From Marinobacterium jannaschii DSM 6295 (lineage in GTDB: Bacteria > Pseudomonadota > Gammaproteobacteria > Pseudomonadales > Balneatricaceae), in assembly GCF_000620085.1 (NCBI RefSeq), contig NZ_JHVJ01000022.1:1-64000 (forward strand): 64,000 bases of DNA. The letters are read 5' to 3'. Within the stretch, counting starts at the first letter, position 1, and every line of letters begins with the position of its first letter. Position numbers and translations under genes: made by a program. Positions 37,957-47,548 of this stretch are shown in pieces. Below the pieces are notes generated by a model. It was not told where the DNA came from, did not search any database, and saw nothing but the letters and a program-made list of their open reading frames with translations.

Positions 37957-38769
37957 TTAAAAACCCAGACTGGACAACAGTTCATCAACATCGTCCTGAT
38001 TCTGTGCTACATCAGCTTTACCAGACGTATTGATTTGTGGCCCCTCAGCCTGAATAACATCGGCTTGAGTTCTTGTTTCTTTAACCTGAGCAACTTCCGT
38101 TTTGCTTTTTTCCAGTCCGGCAATGCGCTCTACTTTAGAAGCCATATCCATCAACAACACCAGGTGTTGTTCGACATTGGTTACCAGATGAATAACCCGG
38201 CGAATCAGCTGTCCGGTAATATCCTGGTAGCTTTGCGACACCAGAATGTCGGTCAGTTGGGACCTGAGGGTTTCAATCGTAACCTCAGACTCCTCTTTAA
38301 GCTGACAAGTGCGATCATAGGTCCCCTGAAGGCCAACATACTCGCCCTCCAGCTGACCAACCAGGGAAAGCAGGTCCTTAAATCGTTCGCTCTGAGTATC
38401 CAGTCGGTCAACCAGAGTCAATGCGCTGTCAATACGATCCATCGTATCGTGGGCATTTTTTTCAGTGAGTTCAATAACATGATTCAGGCGATCAGAGGCA
38501 TCGGTAAAGACGGCCGTTGTCTCGCCGGCATCGCCAAAGTTATTGCCCAAATCATCGGAAAAAGATTTGATGGCTTCATGCAGTCCGCGTGTCAGGTGGC
38601 CTATTTCCTGATAGAACGCCTGATGGCGGTATTCATGAAGATCCCGAATCAAATCCATTGCGGAGGAAAGGTCACCCTGATCCAACACAGACACCAATTC
38701 GCGTGCTTTTTCCTGCAGCTGTCCCTCGAAGCGTTCTACACCTGATTTGTTGATATCTGCAGCAGACAT
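37957..38769 (-). CDS. cheZ: Chemotaxis protein phosphatase CheZ
   Basis: Dephosphorylates CheY-P. The 270 residues form the long helical hairpin of the family. The active-site segment is SQSYQDITGQLIRRVI (about 190-205), in which the Asp and Gln of YQDxTGQ are expected to be the catalytic pair. The C-terminal peptide VDELLSSLGF is the conserved CheY-binding tail. It lies between cheY and cheA, 12 bases before cheA. Confidence 0.95.
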   Translation of the reverse strand: MSAADINKSGVERFEGQLQEKARELVSVLDQGDLSSAMDLIRDLHEYRHQAFYQEIGHLTRGLHEAIKSFSDDLGNNFGDAGETTAVFTDASDRLNHVIELTEKNAHDTMDRIDSALTLVDRLDTQSERFKDLLSLVGQLEGEYVGLQGTYDRTCQLKEESEVTIETLRSQLTDILVSQSYQDITGQLIRRVIHLVTNVEQHLVLLMDMASKVERIAGLEKSKTEVAQVKETRTQADVIQAEGPQINTSGKADVAQNQDDVDELLSSLGF

Positions 38770-38787
38770 AAAGATCCCTAACCCTAA

Positions 38788-39174
38788 TTAACCGTCAATT
38801 CGTTCAAAAATCTTATCGATTTTTTCTTTGAGTACCGCTGCAGTAAATGGCTTAACAACGTAACCATTGACGCCCGCCTGAGCCGCAGCAATAATCTGCT
38901 CCCGTTTCGCTTCTGCGGTTACCATCAAAATTGGAATGTGGGACATATTTGGATCAGAACGAACATGTCCAATCAGCTCAATACCCGTCATTCCGGGCAT
39001 ATTCCAATCGGTGATCAGAAACTCAACACCACCCTGTTTCAGGATAGGCAGTGCAGTCTGACCGTCATCCGCTTCGATAACATTTGTCAGCCCCAGATCA
39101 CGCAGCAGATTTTTAATAATCCGTCTCATTGTGGAGAAATCATCAACCACAAGAATCTTTATGTCTTTTTTCAA
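38788..39174 (-). CDS. cheY: Chemotaxis response regulator CheY
   Basis: 128-residue receiver domain. Asp11 and Asp12 (VVDDF), phospho-acceptor Asp56 (LITDWNMPG), Thr in MVTAEA and Lys in VVKPFTAA are all present. The start is taken as the TTG at 39172-39174 (read on the minus strand), because a strong GGAGG lies six bases before it and the product [13 protein letters not shown] matches the usual CheY N-terminus. The open frame runs further upstream without a better start. CheY-P binds FliM, encoded at 48412-49383. Confidence 0.93.
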   Translation of the reverse strand: MKKDIKILVVDDFSTMRRIIKNLLRDLGLTNVIEADDGQTALPILKQGGVEFLITDWNMPGMTGIELIGHVRSDPNMSHIPILMVTAEAKREQIIAAAQAGVNGYVVKPFTAAVLKEKIDKIFERIDG

Positions 39175-39254
39175 GACATGCCTCCAGTTAAAAACTACGC
39201 AATTTTTTGAGTCTAGCCTTAAATACCACAATTACATGAAATTGTGAGTAACTT

Positions 39255-39968
39255 TTAAGAAGTCCAGTCGCTTAATCGGGATCTTAGTCGCAATGCAGCC
39301 TGACTGTGAATCTGGCTCACCCGGGATTCACTGACACCAAGCACTTGCCCGATCTCTTTAAGGTTCAGCTCTTCGTCATAATAAAGCGCCAGCACAAGCT
39401 TTTCACGCTCGGGCAGGTTACTGATCGCACCGGTAAGGGCTTCCATAAAAGCCCCCTTTTCAACCTGTGCATTTGGCCCGGGATCATCACCGGCGATCAT
39501 CTCCCCAGGTTGATTTTCTGTCGACGAAGTTATCTCATCCAGACTGAAAAGCCGGCTTTCCAGCGAATCCTTTAATAAGCTGTGGTACTCGTCCATCGAG
39601 ACACCCAGCTCTTTTGCCACTTCTATGTCACTGGCATCCTTTCCCGTACGGGCTTCGATAATCTGAATGGTTTCGGCAATCTTCCGGCCATTTCGGTGGA
39701 CTGAACGGGGGGTCCAGTCTCCGCGGCGAACCTCATCGATAATAGAACCGCGTATACGAATGCCGGCGTAGGTCTCAAAACTGGCCCCCTTTGAGGGATC
39801 ATACTTGGTTGAGGCCTCCAGCAACCCAACCATGCCCGCCTGCAGCAGGTCATCCAGAACAACCGATGAGGGAAGCCGCGCCAGCAGATGATGAGCTATA
39901 CGCTTTACCAGCGGGGCGTACTGCCTGATTAATTCTTCGCTGGAAGTAAACTGTAGCTGGTTGTACAT
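39255..39968 (-). CDS. fliA: Flagellar sigma factor FliA (sigma-28)
   Basis: Directs transcription of late flagellar and chemotaxis genes. The 237 residues carry sigma-70 regions 2 (YAPLVKRIAHHLLARLP, DLLQAGMVGLLEA, FETYAGIRIRGSIIDEVR), 3 and 4 (LKEIGQVLGVSESRVSQIHSQA). The FliA-specific GSIIDEVRRGDWTPRS segment is present. It follows fleN by 13 bases and precedes cheY. A short hairpin CACAATT/AATTGTG (39227-39246) lies between fliA and cheY, without a T-run. No flgM is in the window. Confidence 0.97.
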   Translation of the reverse strand: MYNQLQFTSSEELIRQYAPLVKRIAHHLLARLPSSVVLDDLLQAGMVGLLEASTKYDPSKGASFETYAGIRIRGSIIDEVRRGDWTPRSVHRNGRKIAETIQIIEARTGKDASDIEVAKELGVSMDEYHSLLKDSLESRLFSLDEITSSTENQPGEMIAGDDPGPNAQVEKGAFMEALTGAISNLPEREKLVLALYYDEELNLKEIGQVLGVSESRVSQIHSQAALRLRSRLSDWTS

Positions 39969-39981
39969 GCCACCTCGGTCT

Positions 39982-40812
39982 TCAATTCCCTGTGCGTGCG
40001 CCTTGAACTAAACGCTCTACAAAAAACTCCAGATGACCTCTGGGCGTAGTGAGCACAGGCCAACTCTCTACTTTGTTGGCTAACTGACGATATGCTAATG
40101 CAGCCTTACTCTTGGGAAACGCTTTTAAAACAGCAGCTTGCCTTTGAACCGCCTTACGTACCGACTCATCATAAGGTATTGATCCGACATATTGAAGGGT
40201 AACATCAAGAAAGCGGTCGGTAACGGTCTGGAGCTTACTGAACATATTCCGCCCCTCCTGTTCGGTACGCACCATATTGGCAAGTACCCGGAAGCGTGTC
40301 ATCTGATAATCGCGGTTGAGCAGTTTAATCAACGCATATGCATCTGTAATTGACGTAGGTTCGTCACAGACGACAACCAACACTTCCTGAGCCGCCCGGA
40401 CAAAGTTAATCACAGAATCCGAAATACCCGCAGCTGTATCCACAACCAGTACATCCATCTGATCCGCTACATCATTAAACGCATGGATCAGTTCAGCATG
40501 CTCATGCACACTGAGGGCCGTCATCTCCTGAGTGCCCGAGCTGGCCGGAACAATACTCATAAAGTCATTGTACGGCACCATCACTTCAGACAGCCCGCAA
40601 CGGCCATCCAGTACGTCAGCTATGGTCTTAGAGGGTTTAAGTCCCAGCAACACGTCCACATTGGCCAGGCCAAGATCGGCGTCCATCAGGACCACCCGCT
40701 GCTCAGTCTGACTCAGGGCAAGTGCTAGATTAACCGAGACATTGGTTTTCCCTACCCCGCCTTTACCACCGGTCACGGCAATCACTCTTACGGGCTTGGT
40801 TGCTGTCATCAT
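39982..40812 (-). CDS. fleN: Flagellar number regulator FleN/FlhG (MinD-like ATPase)
   Basis: Limits the number of flagella, in Pseudomonas by binding FleQ. In 276 residues, the deviant Walker A is GGKGGVGKTN (about 15-24), Walker A' LMDADLGLANVDVLLG, and Walker B-like VLVVDTAAGI. A basic C-terminal tail follows. It sits between flhF and fliA, the standard place. Together with FlhF it suggests polar flagellation. Confidence 0.95.
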   Translation of the reverse strand: MMTATKPVRVIAVTGGKGGVGKTNVSVNLALALSQTEQRVVLMDADLGLANVDVLLGLKPSKTIADVLDGRCGLSEVMVPYNDFMSIVPASSGTQEMTALSVHEHAELIHAFNDVADQMDVLVVDTAAGISDSVINFVRAAQEVLVVVCDEPTSITDAYALIKLLNRDYQMTRFRVLANMVRTEQEGRNMFSKLQTVTDRFLDVTLQYVGSIPYDESVRKAVQRQAAVLKAFPKSKAALAYRQLANKVESWPVLTTPRGHLEFFVERLVQGARTGN

Positions 40813-40829
40813 TACTAATACCTTTAGCC

Positions 40830-42284
40830 TCAGCCCACTTTGTGGAACTCATTGCCACCCAAACCGGCACTGATATTACTGTAGCCTGCTTCAATCGATT
40901 TCTGTGCCGTTACAACGGCCCGGCTGACCAGATCGTGCTTACGGGCAACGCCGATGTCATCCGGTATCTTCTGCCCATCAGCTACGTAGGCCACCGACAG
41001 CTTGCGCTCAACCACAAACGACAGCGCATCACCCAAACTGCCGGATTCATCCAGCTTACTCAGAACACAGCCATGCAGCCCCAGCTTCGCGTAAGCTGCA
41101 TAACCCTGTTCCATCAACTGACGCTGACTGGAGCAGGACACCACCAGCAACTTTTTCATCCTGACGCTGATATTCTCAAGCATCTCCAGCTGGTCCTGAC
41201 TGTGCGCTTCCTGCGCATTGAGGCCGGCAGTATCTATCAGCACCAGACGCTTATTCCGCAAGCTTTTCAGAACCTCATCCAGAGGGTGGCTTTCATCGAC
41301 CACCCGTACCGGCACATCGAGAATACGTCCGAATGTCTTTAACTGTTCATGGGCGGCAATCCGATAGGTATCGGTAGTTACCAGGGCAACACTTGAGCTG
41401 CCGTTCTGCAGCACATAGCGTGCCGCGAGTTTGCCGATCGTGGTGGTTTTCCCTACTCCGGTCGGCCCGAGAAAGGCGATCATGCCACCACGCTCTATAA
41501 AGTCATCACCGATCACCGGTATCGAATCTGACAACTTAGCCAGGGTGTTGCGCCAGGCGCTTTCAGGCTCCAATCCTGACTCGACCCCACTCATCAGGTG
41601 TACTCTGAGACGATCACTGATACCCAGCAACTCAAGCTTTCTCGCCACCGGGCCCGCCTGCGCGCCATTACTTTGCGGTGGAGGCGGCGGAGGCGGCTGT
41701 TGCATCTGCTGTTGCTGCACCTGTTGTTGCTGCATTTGCTGCTGCAGCATGGTCTTAAGCTGGTTAATCTCCTGCTGCATGGCACTGATCCGTGCCTGCT
41801 CTTCTGCGGACGGATGTGCTGGAGCGGGGGGAACAGCCGGTTCTTCCCTGGCCTGAACAAAGTGGCGGTGCGCCTGATCGGCCCGGGCCTTCTGGCGGTC
41901 CTTTAAGGAGTCCAGGATGGCACGCAGATCCTCTTCGCTGTCTCTCTCAATCTGGCGGTTGCGACCACTGGGTGGTTCCAGTGGCTCACCCTGCTGAGCA
42001 GCAGCTATCCGGGCCTGCGCCTTACGCAGCTCATCAGACAGGTCCGGCTCTGGCCGCCCTTTTGAAGTCAGCGTTTTGACCTGCTCATCCCTGCGCTGTC
42101 GACGCTGACGCTCACTTTTAAACTCTGCCTGCGCGGCCTCGTACTCTTGCTCGTGAGCGGCAACTACTTCAACGCCTCCGGCCACCTTATGATTGGAGAC
42201 AATGACCGCATCAGGGCCAATCTCCTCTCGCACGCGGCGCATAGCCTGGCGCATATCAGGGGCAAAAAAGCGTTTAACTTTCAT
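40830..42284 (-). CDS. flhF: Flagellar placement GTPase FlhF
   Basis: SRP-type GTPase that places the flagellum, usually at the pole. The 484 residues start with the B domain (MKVKRFFAPDMRQAMRRVREEIGPDAVI). A low-complexity section follows with Gln runs and a run of seven prolines (about 181-203), then the N domain, and then the G domain with G1 FLGPTGVGKTT (about 271-281), LVTTDTYRIAA, VLIDTAG and LSKLDE. It precedes fleN and follows flhA after 45 bases. Confidence 0.96.
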   Translation of the reverse strand: MKVKRFFAPDMRQAMRRVREEIGPDAVIVSNHKVAGGVEVVAAHEQEYEAAQAEFKSERQRRQRRDEQVKTLTSKGRPEPDLSDELRKAQARIAAAQQGEPLEPPSGRNRQIERDSEEDLRAILDSLKDRQKARADQAHRHFVQAREEPAVPPAPAHPSAEEQARISAMQQEINQLKTMLQQQMQQQQVQQQQMQQPPPPPPPQSNGAQAGPVARKLELLGISDRLRVHLMSGVESGLEPESAWRNTLAKLSDSIPVIGDDFIERGGMIAFLGPTGVGKTTTIGKLAARYVLQNGSSSVALVTTDTYRIAAHEQLKTFGRILDVPVRVVDESHPLDEVLKSLRNKRLVLIDTAGLNAQEAHSQDQLEMLENISVRMKKLLVVSCSSQRQLMEQGYAAYAKLGLHGCVLSKLDESGSLGDALSFVVERKLSVAYVADGQKIPDDIGVARKHDLVSRAVVTAQKSIEAGYSNISAGLGGNEFHKVG

Positions 42285-42329
42285 AAGTTACCTTCATATC
42301 GGCCGGGCAGTCCGAATCTTCACAAATGA

Positions 42330-44453
42330 TTAACCATTTGCCTGACCGCCCACGGTCGCGACTATAGTTACCTTTTTATTTTCAGGTATTTCCTGATAGG
42401 ACAACACATAAATCTGATGATCGCCATAGCGAACAAACTTTGCCAACAACGGCCGCACCGGCGCAGCAACCAGTAACACCGACGGCAATCCCTTTAATTC
42501 CTGCTGTGTTGCGGTCTCAGATAGCGATACCTGCAACCGCTCCGCCATCCCCGGTTCCAGTACCAGCCCGGCATCGGCGTTACCCTGATGCACCGAATTC
42601 AGCAACAGCTGTTCCAATTGCGGGTCCAGCGTAATAACCGGTAACTCGGGTTCAGCGCCATTAATAGTCTGTACTATCAACCTCGCCAGACCGACCCTCA
42701 CCGCCGCCGTTAATGCCAGCGGATCCTGCGTCCGGCTGACTGCATCGGCCAGGGTCTCGGTAATAGTCCGGAAATCCTTCAGCGGCACTTGTTCCATCAG
42801 CAGGTTCTGCAAAACCTTCAATAAAGTACTAACCGACAACTTTCCGGGTATAAGCTCTTCTACCAGTTTAGGCGAAGATTTCGCCAACATATCAATAAGT
42901 TGCTGAACCTCTTCATGCCCGAGCAATTCATGGGCATGAGATTGCAGCAGCTGATTGAGATGCGTAGCCACCACCGTCGCCGCATCAACCACGGTATAAC
43001 CCAGTGACTGCGCCTGCTCTTTATTCGACTGTTCAACCCAGATCGCGTCGAGGCCGAATGCCGGATCCTTAACTTCGATTCCCTGCACAGACCCGAACAC
43101 CTGCCCCGGATTAATCGCCAGTTCTCGATCCGGATAGATCTCGGCTTCTCCCACAATAACCCCCATCAGCGTGATGCGATAGGCACCGGGCATCAGATCA
43201 AGGTTATCCCTGATATGAACCGAGGGTACCAGGAAGCCCAGATCCTGAGAGAGTTTCTTACGCACCCCCTTGATGCGGTTCAGCAACTGGCCTCCCTGCA
43301 TCTTATCCACCATGGGGATAAGACGGTATCCAACCTCCAGCCCGACCATATCGACCGGCATCACATCATCCCAGTCAAGCTCACGCTGCTCCTCCGCCGG
43401 GGCATCCTCAGCGGCGGCAGCCACGTCCGCATCGGCCTGATTCAGGGCAGCAGCCTGTTCCTTTTTCGCCTTCTGGCTCAGCCACCAGGCACCACCGCCG
43501 GCAGCCGCGGCCAGAGACAGGAAAGCCAGATGCGGCATCCCCGGCACAGACCCCATAATTCCGAGGATAGCCGCCGTAACCGCCAGGGCCTTGGGCGAAC
43601 CAAACAACTGCCCCAGAACCTGATTACCCACGTCGTGGGTTGTGTTCTGACGCGTCACCATAATCGCAGCTGCAGTCGACAGCAGCAGCGACGGGATCTG
43701 AGCGACCAGACCATCACCGATGGTCAGCAAGGAGTAAAAGCGTGCAGCCGTTTCAAAGTCCAGGTCATGCTGCAACATCCCGATCAGCAAGCCACCGAGA
43801 ATGTTGATGACCAGCACCATGATGCCCGCGACCGCGTCGCCCCGGACAAACTTGGAGGCACCGTCCATAGACCCGTAGAAGTCGGCCTCCTGGGTCACAT
43901 CTTCGCGCCGGGCTCGTGCCTGCTCCTGATCGATCAGACCGGCATTCAGGTCGGCATCAATCGCCATCTGCTTACCCGGCATAGCGTCCAGGGTAAAGCG
44001 GGCACTTACTTCCGAAATACGGCCGGCACCTTTGGTCACCACGACAAAGTTGATGATAACCAGGATCAGAAAGACGACCAGACCGACGACATAGTTACCA
44101 CCGATCACCACCTCACCGAAGGCCTCGATCACCTTACCGGCGGCATCTCCCCCCTCATGACCGTATAGCAGGACCACACGGGTCGAAGCCACATTCAGCG
44201 CCAGCCGCATCAGAGTCGCGGCCAGCAGAATGGTCGGAAATACAGCAAAATCCAGTGGCCGCAATGAGTAGATACTCACCAGCAGTACTACAATCGACAA
44301 TGCGATGTTAAACGTAAAAAGCACATCCAGCAGAAACGGCGGCATCGGCAATGTCACCATTGCCATAATAATCAGCAGCAACAGCGGGATACCCAGGTTC
44401 CCGTGTCCTAAACTGCGTAAATTGCCGGTGACCGTACTGCGATCAATCTGCAT
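42330..44453 (-). CDS. flhA: Flagellar export gate protein FlhA
   Basis: Core of the type III export gate. The ATG at 44453 gives 707 residues starting MQIDRSTVTGNLRSL. The open frame continues to a TTG at 44498, which would add 15 residues. An N-terminal domain with about eight membrane helices includes the FHIPEP-type stretch (LNVASTRVVLLYGH; FTLDAMPGKQMAIDADLNAG). The C-terminal cytoplasmic domain (about 360-707) binds late export chaperones (LLNRIKGVRKKLSQDLGFLVP). A sigma-54-type promoter lies upstream at 44575-44593. It heads the unit flhA-flhF-fleN-fliA and probably the che genes. Confidence 0.96.
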   Translation of the reverse strand: MQIDRSTVTGNLRSLGHGNLGIPLLLLIIMAMVTLPMPPFLLDVLFTFNIALSIVVLLVSIYSLRPLDFAVFPTILLAATLMRLALNVASTRVVLLYGHEGGDAAGKVIEAFGEVVIGGNYVVGLVVFLILVIINFVVVTKGAGRISEVSARFTLDAMPGKQMAIDADLNAGLIDQEQARARREDVTQEADFYGSMDGASKFVRGDAVAGIMVLVINILGGLLIGMLQHDLDFETAARFYSLLTIGDGLVAQIPSLLLSTAAAIMVTRQNTTHDVGNQVLGQLFGSPKALAVTAAILGIMGSVPGMPHLAFLSLAAAAGGGAWWLSQKAKKEQAAALNQADADVAAAAEDAPAEEQRELDWDDVMPVDMVGLEVGYRLIPMVDKMQGGQLLNRIKGVRKKLSQDLGFLVPSVHIRDNLDLMPGAYRITLMGVIVGEAEIYPDRELAINPGQVFGSVQGIEVKDPAFGLDAIWVEQSNKEQAQSLGYTVVDAATVVATHLNQLLQSHAHELLGHEEVQQLIDMLAKSSPKLVEELIPGKLSVSTLLKVLQNLLMEQVPLKDFRTITETLADAVSRTQDPLALTAAVRVGLARLIVQTINGAEPELPVITLDPQLEQLLLNSVHQGNADAGLVLEPGMAERLQVSLSETATQQELKGLPSVLLVAAPVRPLLAKFVRYGDHQIYVLSYQEIPENKKVTIVATVGGQANG

Positions 44454-44574
44454 CCCGAAAAGCGTCAAATTTTTGTCTTCCAAACCTAAGTAAATCAACC
44501 GATATTCAAACTGCGCTTATATTAACAGCGTTGAGGGCACAGTTTTTTGACACTCTGACAAAAACCCAGAAAAA

Positions 44575-44593
44575 TTTGCAATTTTCCGGCCAA
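44575..44593 (-). promoter_or_regulatory. Sigma-54 (-24/-12) promoter of flhA
   Basis: On the minus strand the sequence is TTGGCCGGAAAATTGCAAA, with GG (44591-44590) and GC (44579-44578) exactly ten bases apart and both TGGC and TTGCA present. Transcription would start near 44566, about 110 bases before the flhA ATG. flhA is sigma-54-dependent in Pseudomonas, in line with this. A TTTTTTGACA...TGACAAAAA imperfect inverted repeat (44543-44564) follows at the start of the leader. Confidence 0.75.
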
Positions 44594-45736
44594 CTATTCA
44601 GGGTCTATTCGCAATTCATCCGGAATATCCATTTCAGATTCCCGCAACGGCTGTGGCCGCTCTGCCTGCCTCGCCTTAAACCGCTTCAGCTGATATACGT
44701 GTGCCAGCACCTGCGCCACGGCCATATAAAGTCCGGCAGGGATCTCCTGATCAACCTCAGTAGAATGATAGATCGCACGCGCCAGCGGCGGTGCAGAAAG
44801 CACCGGGACATCATGCTCCTGCGCAATTTCACGGATTTTCAAAGCAACAAAATCCCCGCCCTTAGCCAGCAGAATCGGCGCGTCTCCCCGCCCCTCTTCA
44901 TACTTCAGCGCCACGGAATAGTGAGTCGGGTTGGTGATCACCACGTCAGCCTCCGGCACCTGACTCATCATCTGCCGCTGCGCAATCTCACGCTGCAACT
45001 GACGTATGCGCCCCTTGACCTCGGGCTTACCTTCGCTGTTCTTCATCTCATCCTTGATCTCCTGCATCGTCATCTTCATTTTCTTGTTATACGAATACAG
45101 CTGGAAGGGCACATCTACCAGCGCGATCAGGATCAGAGTCGCACTCAATACCATAAAGACCCACATCAGCATCGATACAGCTTCAGCGATAGCGCCGCGT
45201 ACGTTACTTTCACTGAGAGATATCAGGTCGGCCCGGATAAGCCACAACATCGCGACAGCAAAGCTTCCCACCAAACCAAACTTCGCCAGCGCCTTGAGCA
45301 GTTCAACCAGGGCATTCATCGAAAACATCCGCTTCAGACCGGAGAGCGGATTAAGACGACTTCCCTTCGGGGCCAGTGCCTGCATACTGAAGTTCCACCC
45401 CCCCAGGGTGATCGGCGTCAGCAGAGCGGCAATCAGCAAGGCGGCAAAGAATCCGATCAGTCCGATCAGGGCGTCGCCCATCGAATGCCCGAGGTGGGTG
45501 AACATATAGGCACTGTCGTAACCCGCCTCACGCGGCAGGCTGAAGTTAAACTCCATCATGCCAATCATCCGCTCAACCAGTTGGTCGCCAAACAACATTG
45601 CCGATGCCACTGATGCCAGCAGTATTGCCATCGTTATCAGTTCACGCGATCGCGGAATATCGCCTTTGTCCCGCGCTTCCTGCAATCGCTTCGCCGTGGG
45701 CTCTTCCGAGCGTTCCTGCCCTGAATCTTCGGCCAT
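44594..45736 (-). CDS. flhB: Flagellar export switch protein FlhB
   Basis: Switches export from rod/hook to filament proteins. In 380 residues, the polar N-terminus (EKTEEPTxKRxxEARxKGxxxRS pattern: SEEPTAKRLQEARDKGDIPRS) precedes four membrane helices. The autocleavage motif NPTH is at 269-272 in VVITNPTHYSVALKY, and the C-terminal domain ends with YQLKRFKARQAER. Compare the stand-alone FlhB C-domain at 30187-30459. It closes the fliKLMNOPQR-flhB unit and its stop is at the edge of the flhA promoter. Confidence 0.97.
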   Translation of the reverse strand: MAEDSGQERSEEPTAKRLQEARDKGDIPRSRELITMAILLASVASAMLFGDQLVERMIGMMEFNFSLPREAGYDSAYMFTHLGHSMGDALIGLIGFFAALLIAALLTPITLGGWNFSMQALAPKGSRLNPLSGLKRMFSMNALVELLKALAKFGLVGSFAVAMLWLIRADLISLSESNVRGAIAEAVSMLMWVFMVLSATLILIALVDVPFQLYSYNKKMKMTMQEIKDEMKNSEGKPEVKGRIRQLQREIAQRQMMSQVPEADVVITNPTHYSVALKYEEGRGDAPILLAKGGDFVALKIREIAQEHDVPVLSAPPLARAIYHSTEVDQEIPAGLYMAVAQVLAHVYQLKRFKARQAERPQPLRESEMDIPDELRIDPE

Positions 45737-45746
45737 TAATCCCTCC

Positions 45747-46520
45747 TCACATCAGCAAACTGGTAATGTAATTCAGCATGAACTCCGACAGGCGCCGGTA
45801 CTGCCCGAGGAAGCCTCCCAGATTCGCCCAGACAATCAACATCCCCATCAACATGGTAAAAGGGAAACCAATCGCAAAAATATTCAGCTGAGGAGCCGCC
45901 CGGGTCATAATGCCAAAGGCAAAGTTCACCACCAGCAGTGAAGTCACCGCCGGTAACGCCATCAGCAATGCGGCCGAAAACAGCCAGGTACCGGAACGGA
46001 CAATCTTCCAAAGACTTGCATCCGGCAATCCACCAGAGCCAATCGGAATCAGGTGAAAGCTCCGGGCCAGTATATCGATCATTACCAGGTGCCCGTTCAT
46101 GGTAATAAACAACACCATTACCAGAGTCAGGTAAAACTGCCCCAACATAACCACAGAGATACCGTTCGCAGGGTCGGTCATCGAAGCAAAACCCAGACCC
46201 ATCTGCTGCGCAATCATCTGCCCTCCCAGCACAACCACCTGAAACAACACCTGCACCATAAAGCCCATCACGATGCCGATCAGTATCTGCTGCGCGACCA
46301 CGATCCAGGTCTCAACAGCCAGGGCGTTAAAAGACGGAATCTCAGGCAGCCCCGGCAGCAGCAGAATGGTCAACACAATTGCCAGCCCGAGGCGGATATT
46401 CACGGGCAGCAGCTGCGAACCGATAATCGGGATAACCATCAGAAAGGAGGCCACGCGGAACAGCGGCAAAAGAAAGGTCGCCACCATGGATTCGATCTGC
46501 AGGAAGCTGAGCTCGAACAC
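45747..46520 (-). CDS. fliR: Flagellar export apparatus protein FliR
   Basis: 257-residue membrane protein of the FliPQR export pore with about six hydrophobic segments. VASFLMVIPIIGSQLLPVNIRLGLA near the N-terminus and GQMIAQQMGLGFASMTDP in the middle are family hallmarks. It lies five bases after fliQ and ten before flhB. Confidence 0.96.
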   Translation of the reverse strand: MFELSFLQIESMVATFLLPLFRVASFLMVIPIIGSQLLPVNIRLGLAIVLTILLLPGLPEIPSFNALAVETWIVVAQQILIGIVMGFMVQVLFQVVVLGGQMIAQQMGLGFASMTDPANGISVVMLGQFYLTLVMVLFITMNGHLVMIDILARSFHLIPIGSGGLPDASLWKIVRSGTWLFSAALLMALPAVTSLLVVNFAFGIMTRAAPQLNIFAIGFPFTMLMGMLIVWANLGGFLGQYRRLSEFMLNYITSLLM

Positions 46521-46525
46521 GGCAC

Positions 46526-46795
46526 TTACCCGATCAGGATCGGAATATTGAGAAACAGATAATTAAACAGATCCATTAACCGGGTCAGTATCCAGGGGCC
46601 GGCCGACATCACGACCAATAGCGTGATGAGTAATCGGGGCAGGAAGCTCAGGGTCTGCTCATTGATCTGGGTGGCGGCCTGAAACATCGATATCACCAGC
46701 CCGACCATCAGACTGGGCAGCACGATCACCGAAACCAGTACCACCACCAGGAAAAATGCGTCACCAAACAGATCCAGCACTACCTCAGGCGTCAT
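46526..46795 (-). CDS. fliQ: Flagellar export apparatus protein FliQ
   Basis: 89-residue protein with two membrane helices (about 14-37 and 52-74). MTPEVVLDLFGDAFFLVVVLV, MVGLVISMFQAATQINEQTLSFLP (split at the loop) and the C-terminal PWIL motif are typical. It belongs to the FliPQR export pore and follows fliP by twelve bases. Confidence 0.96.
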   Translation of the reverse strand: MTPEVVLDLFGDAFFLVVVLVSVIVLPSLMVGLVISMFQAATQINEQTLSFLPRLLITLLVVMSAGPWILTRLMDLFNYLFLNIPILIG

Positions 46796-46807
46796 CCTGC
46801 ATCCTCC

Positions 46808-47548
46808 CTAAAGTCCGAAGCTCGCAGCCAGCGTGCCGATCACCATCGCCCAACCATCCACCAATACAAACAGCATCAACTTGAACGGTAAAGAGATAAT
46901 CACCGGTGACAGCATCATCATACCCATCGCCATCAATACACTGGCGACGACCAGATCCAGCACCAGAAACGGGATAAACAACATAAACCCTATCTGGAAG
47001 GCGGTTTTAAGCTCACTGGTGACAAATGCCGGCACCAGTACCGTGAAAGGGATATCCTCAGGCGTGGCAACCGGAGGCGTCTTTGACAGCTTCATAAACA
47101 GATCGAGATCGGTTTCCCGTGTCTGTCGCACCATAAACTGGCGAAACGGGCCGCTGGCAGCCTGAACCGCCTCAAATGCCGTCAGCTCCTCCTGGATATA
47201 AGGCTGCACAGCAACCTCGTTCACCTTATCCAGTACCGGCCCCATAATAAACAGACTCAGAAACAGGGCCAGTCCCACCAGCACCTGGTTGGAGGGCGTT
47301 TGCTGAAGTCCGAGCGCCTGACGCAATATGGCAAAGACAACGATGATCCGGGTAAAGGAGGTCATCATCATCACCATCGCCGGCAGGAACGTCAGCAATG
47401 TCATCAGCGCGAGGATCTGAATCGTCACACTGTAGTTGGTCGCACCATCCTCACCGGTAACAACATTTACAGCAGGTATTCCGGTATCGGCAGCGAGTGC
47501 CGGTACCGACAGCAGCACCAGCAGAAAGAGACTGAACAGCGACTTCAT
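46808..47548 (-). CDS. fliP: Flagellar export apparatus protein FliP
   Basis: 246 residues with a cleavable signal peptide (about 1-19, ending VPALAA), as in E. coli FliP, then four membrane helices. [25 protein letters not shown], the [18 protein letters not shown] segment and [20 protein letters not shown] are diagnostic. Its start overlaps the fliO stop by four bases. Confidence 0.97.
   Translation of the reverse strand: MKSLFSLFLLVLLSVPALAADTGIPAVNVVTGEDGATNYSVTIQILALMTLLTFLPAMVMMMTSFTRIIVVFAILRQALGLQQTPSNQVLVGLALFLSLFIMGPVLDKVNEVAVQPYIQEELTAFEAVQAASGPFRQFMVRQTRETDLDLFMKLSKTPPVATPEDIPFTVLVPAFVTSELKTAFQIGFMLFIPFLVLDLVVASVLMAMGMMMLSPVIISLPFKLMLFVLVDGWAMVIGTLAASFGL

Noticed and set aside
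43215-44168. Long plus-strand frame opposite flhA
   Set aside because: flhA is complete and well conserved on the minus strand; the other frame has no domain or ribosome site.
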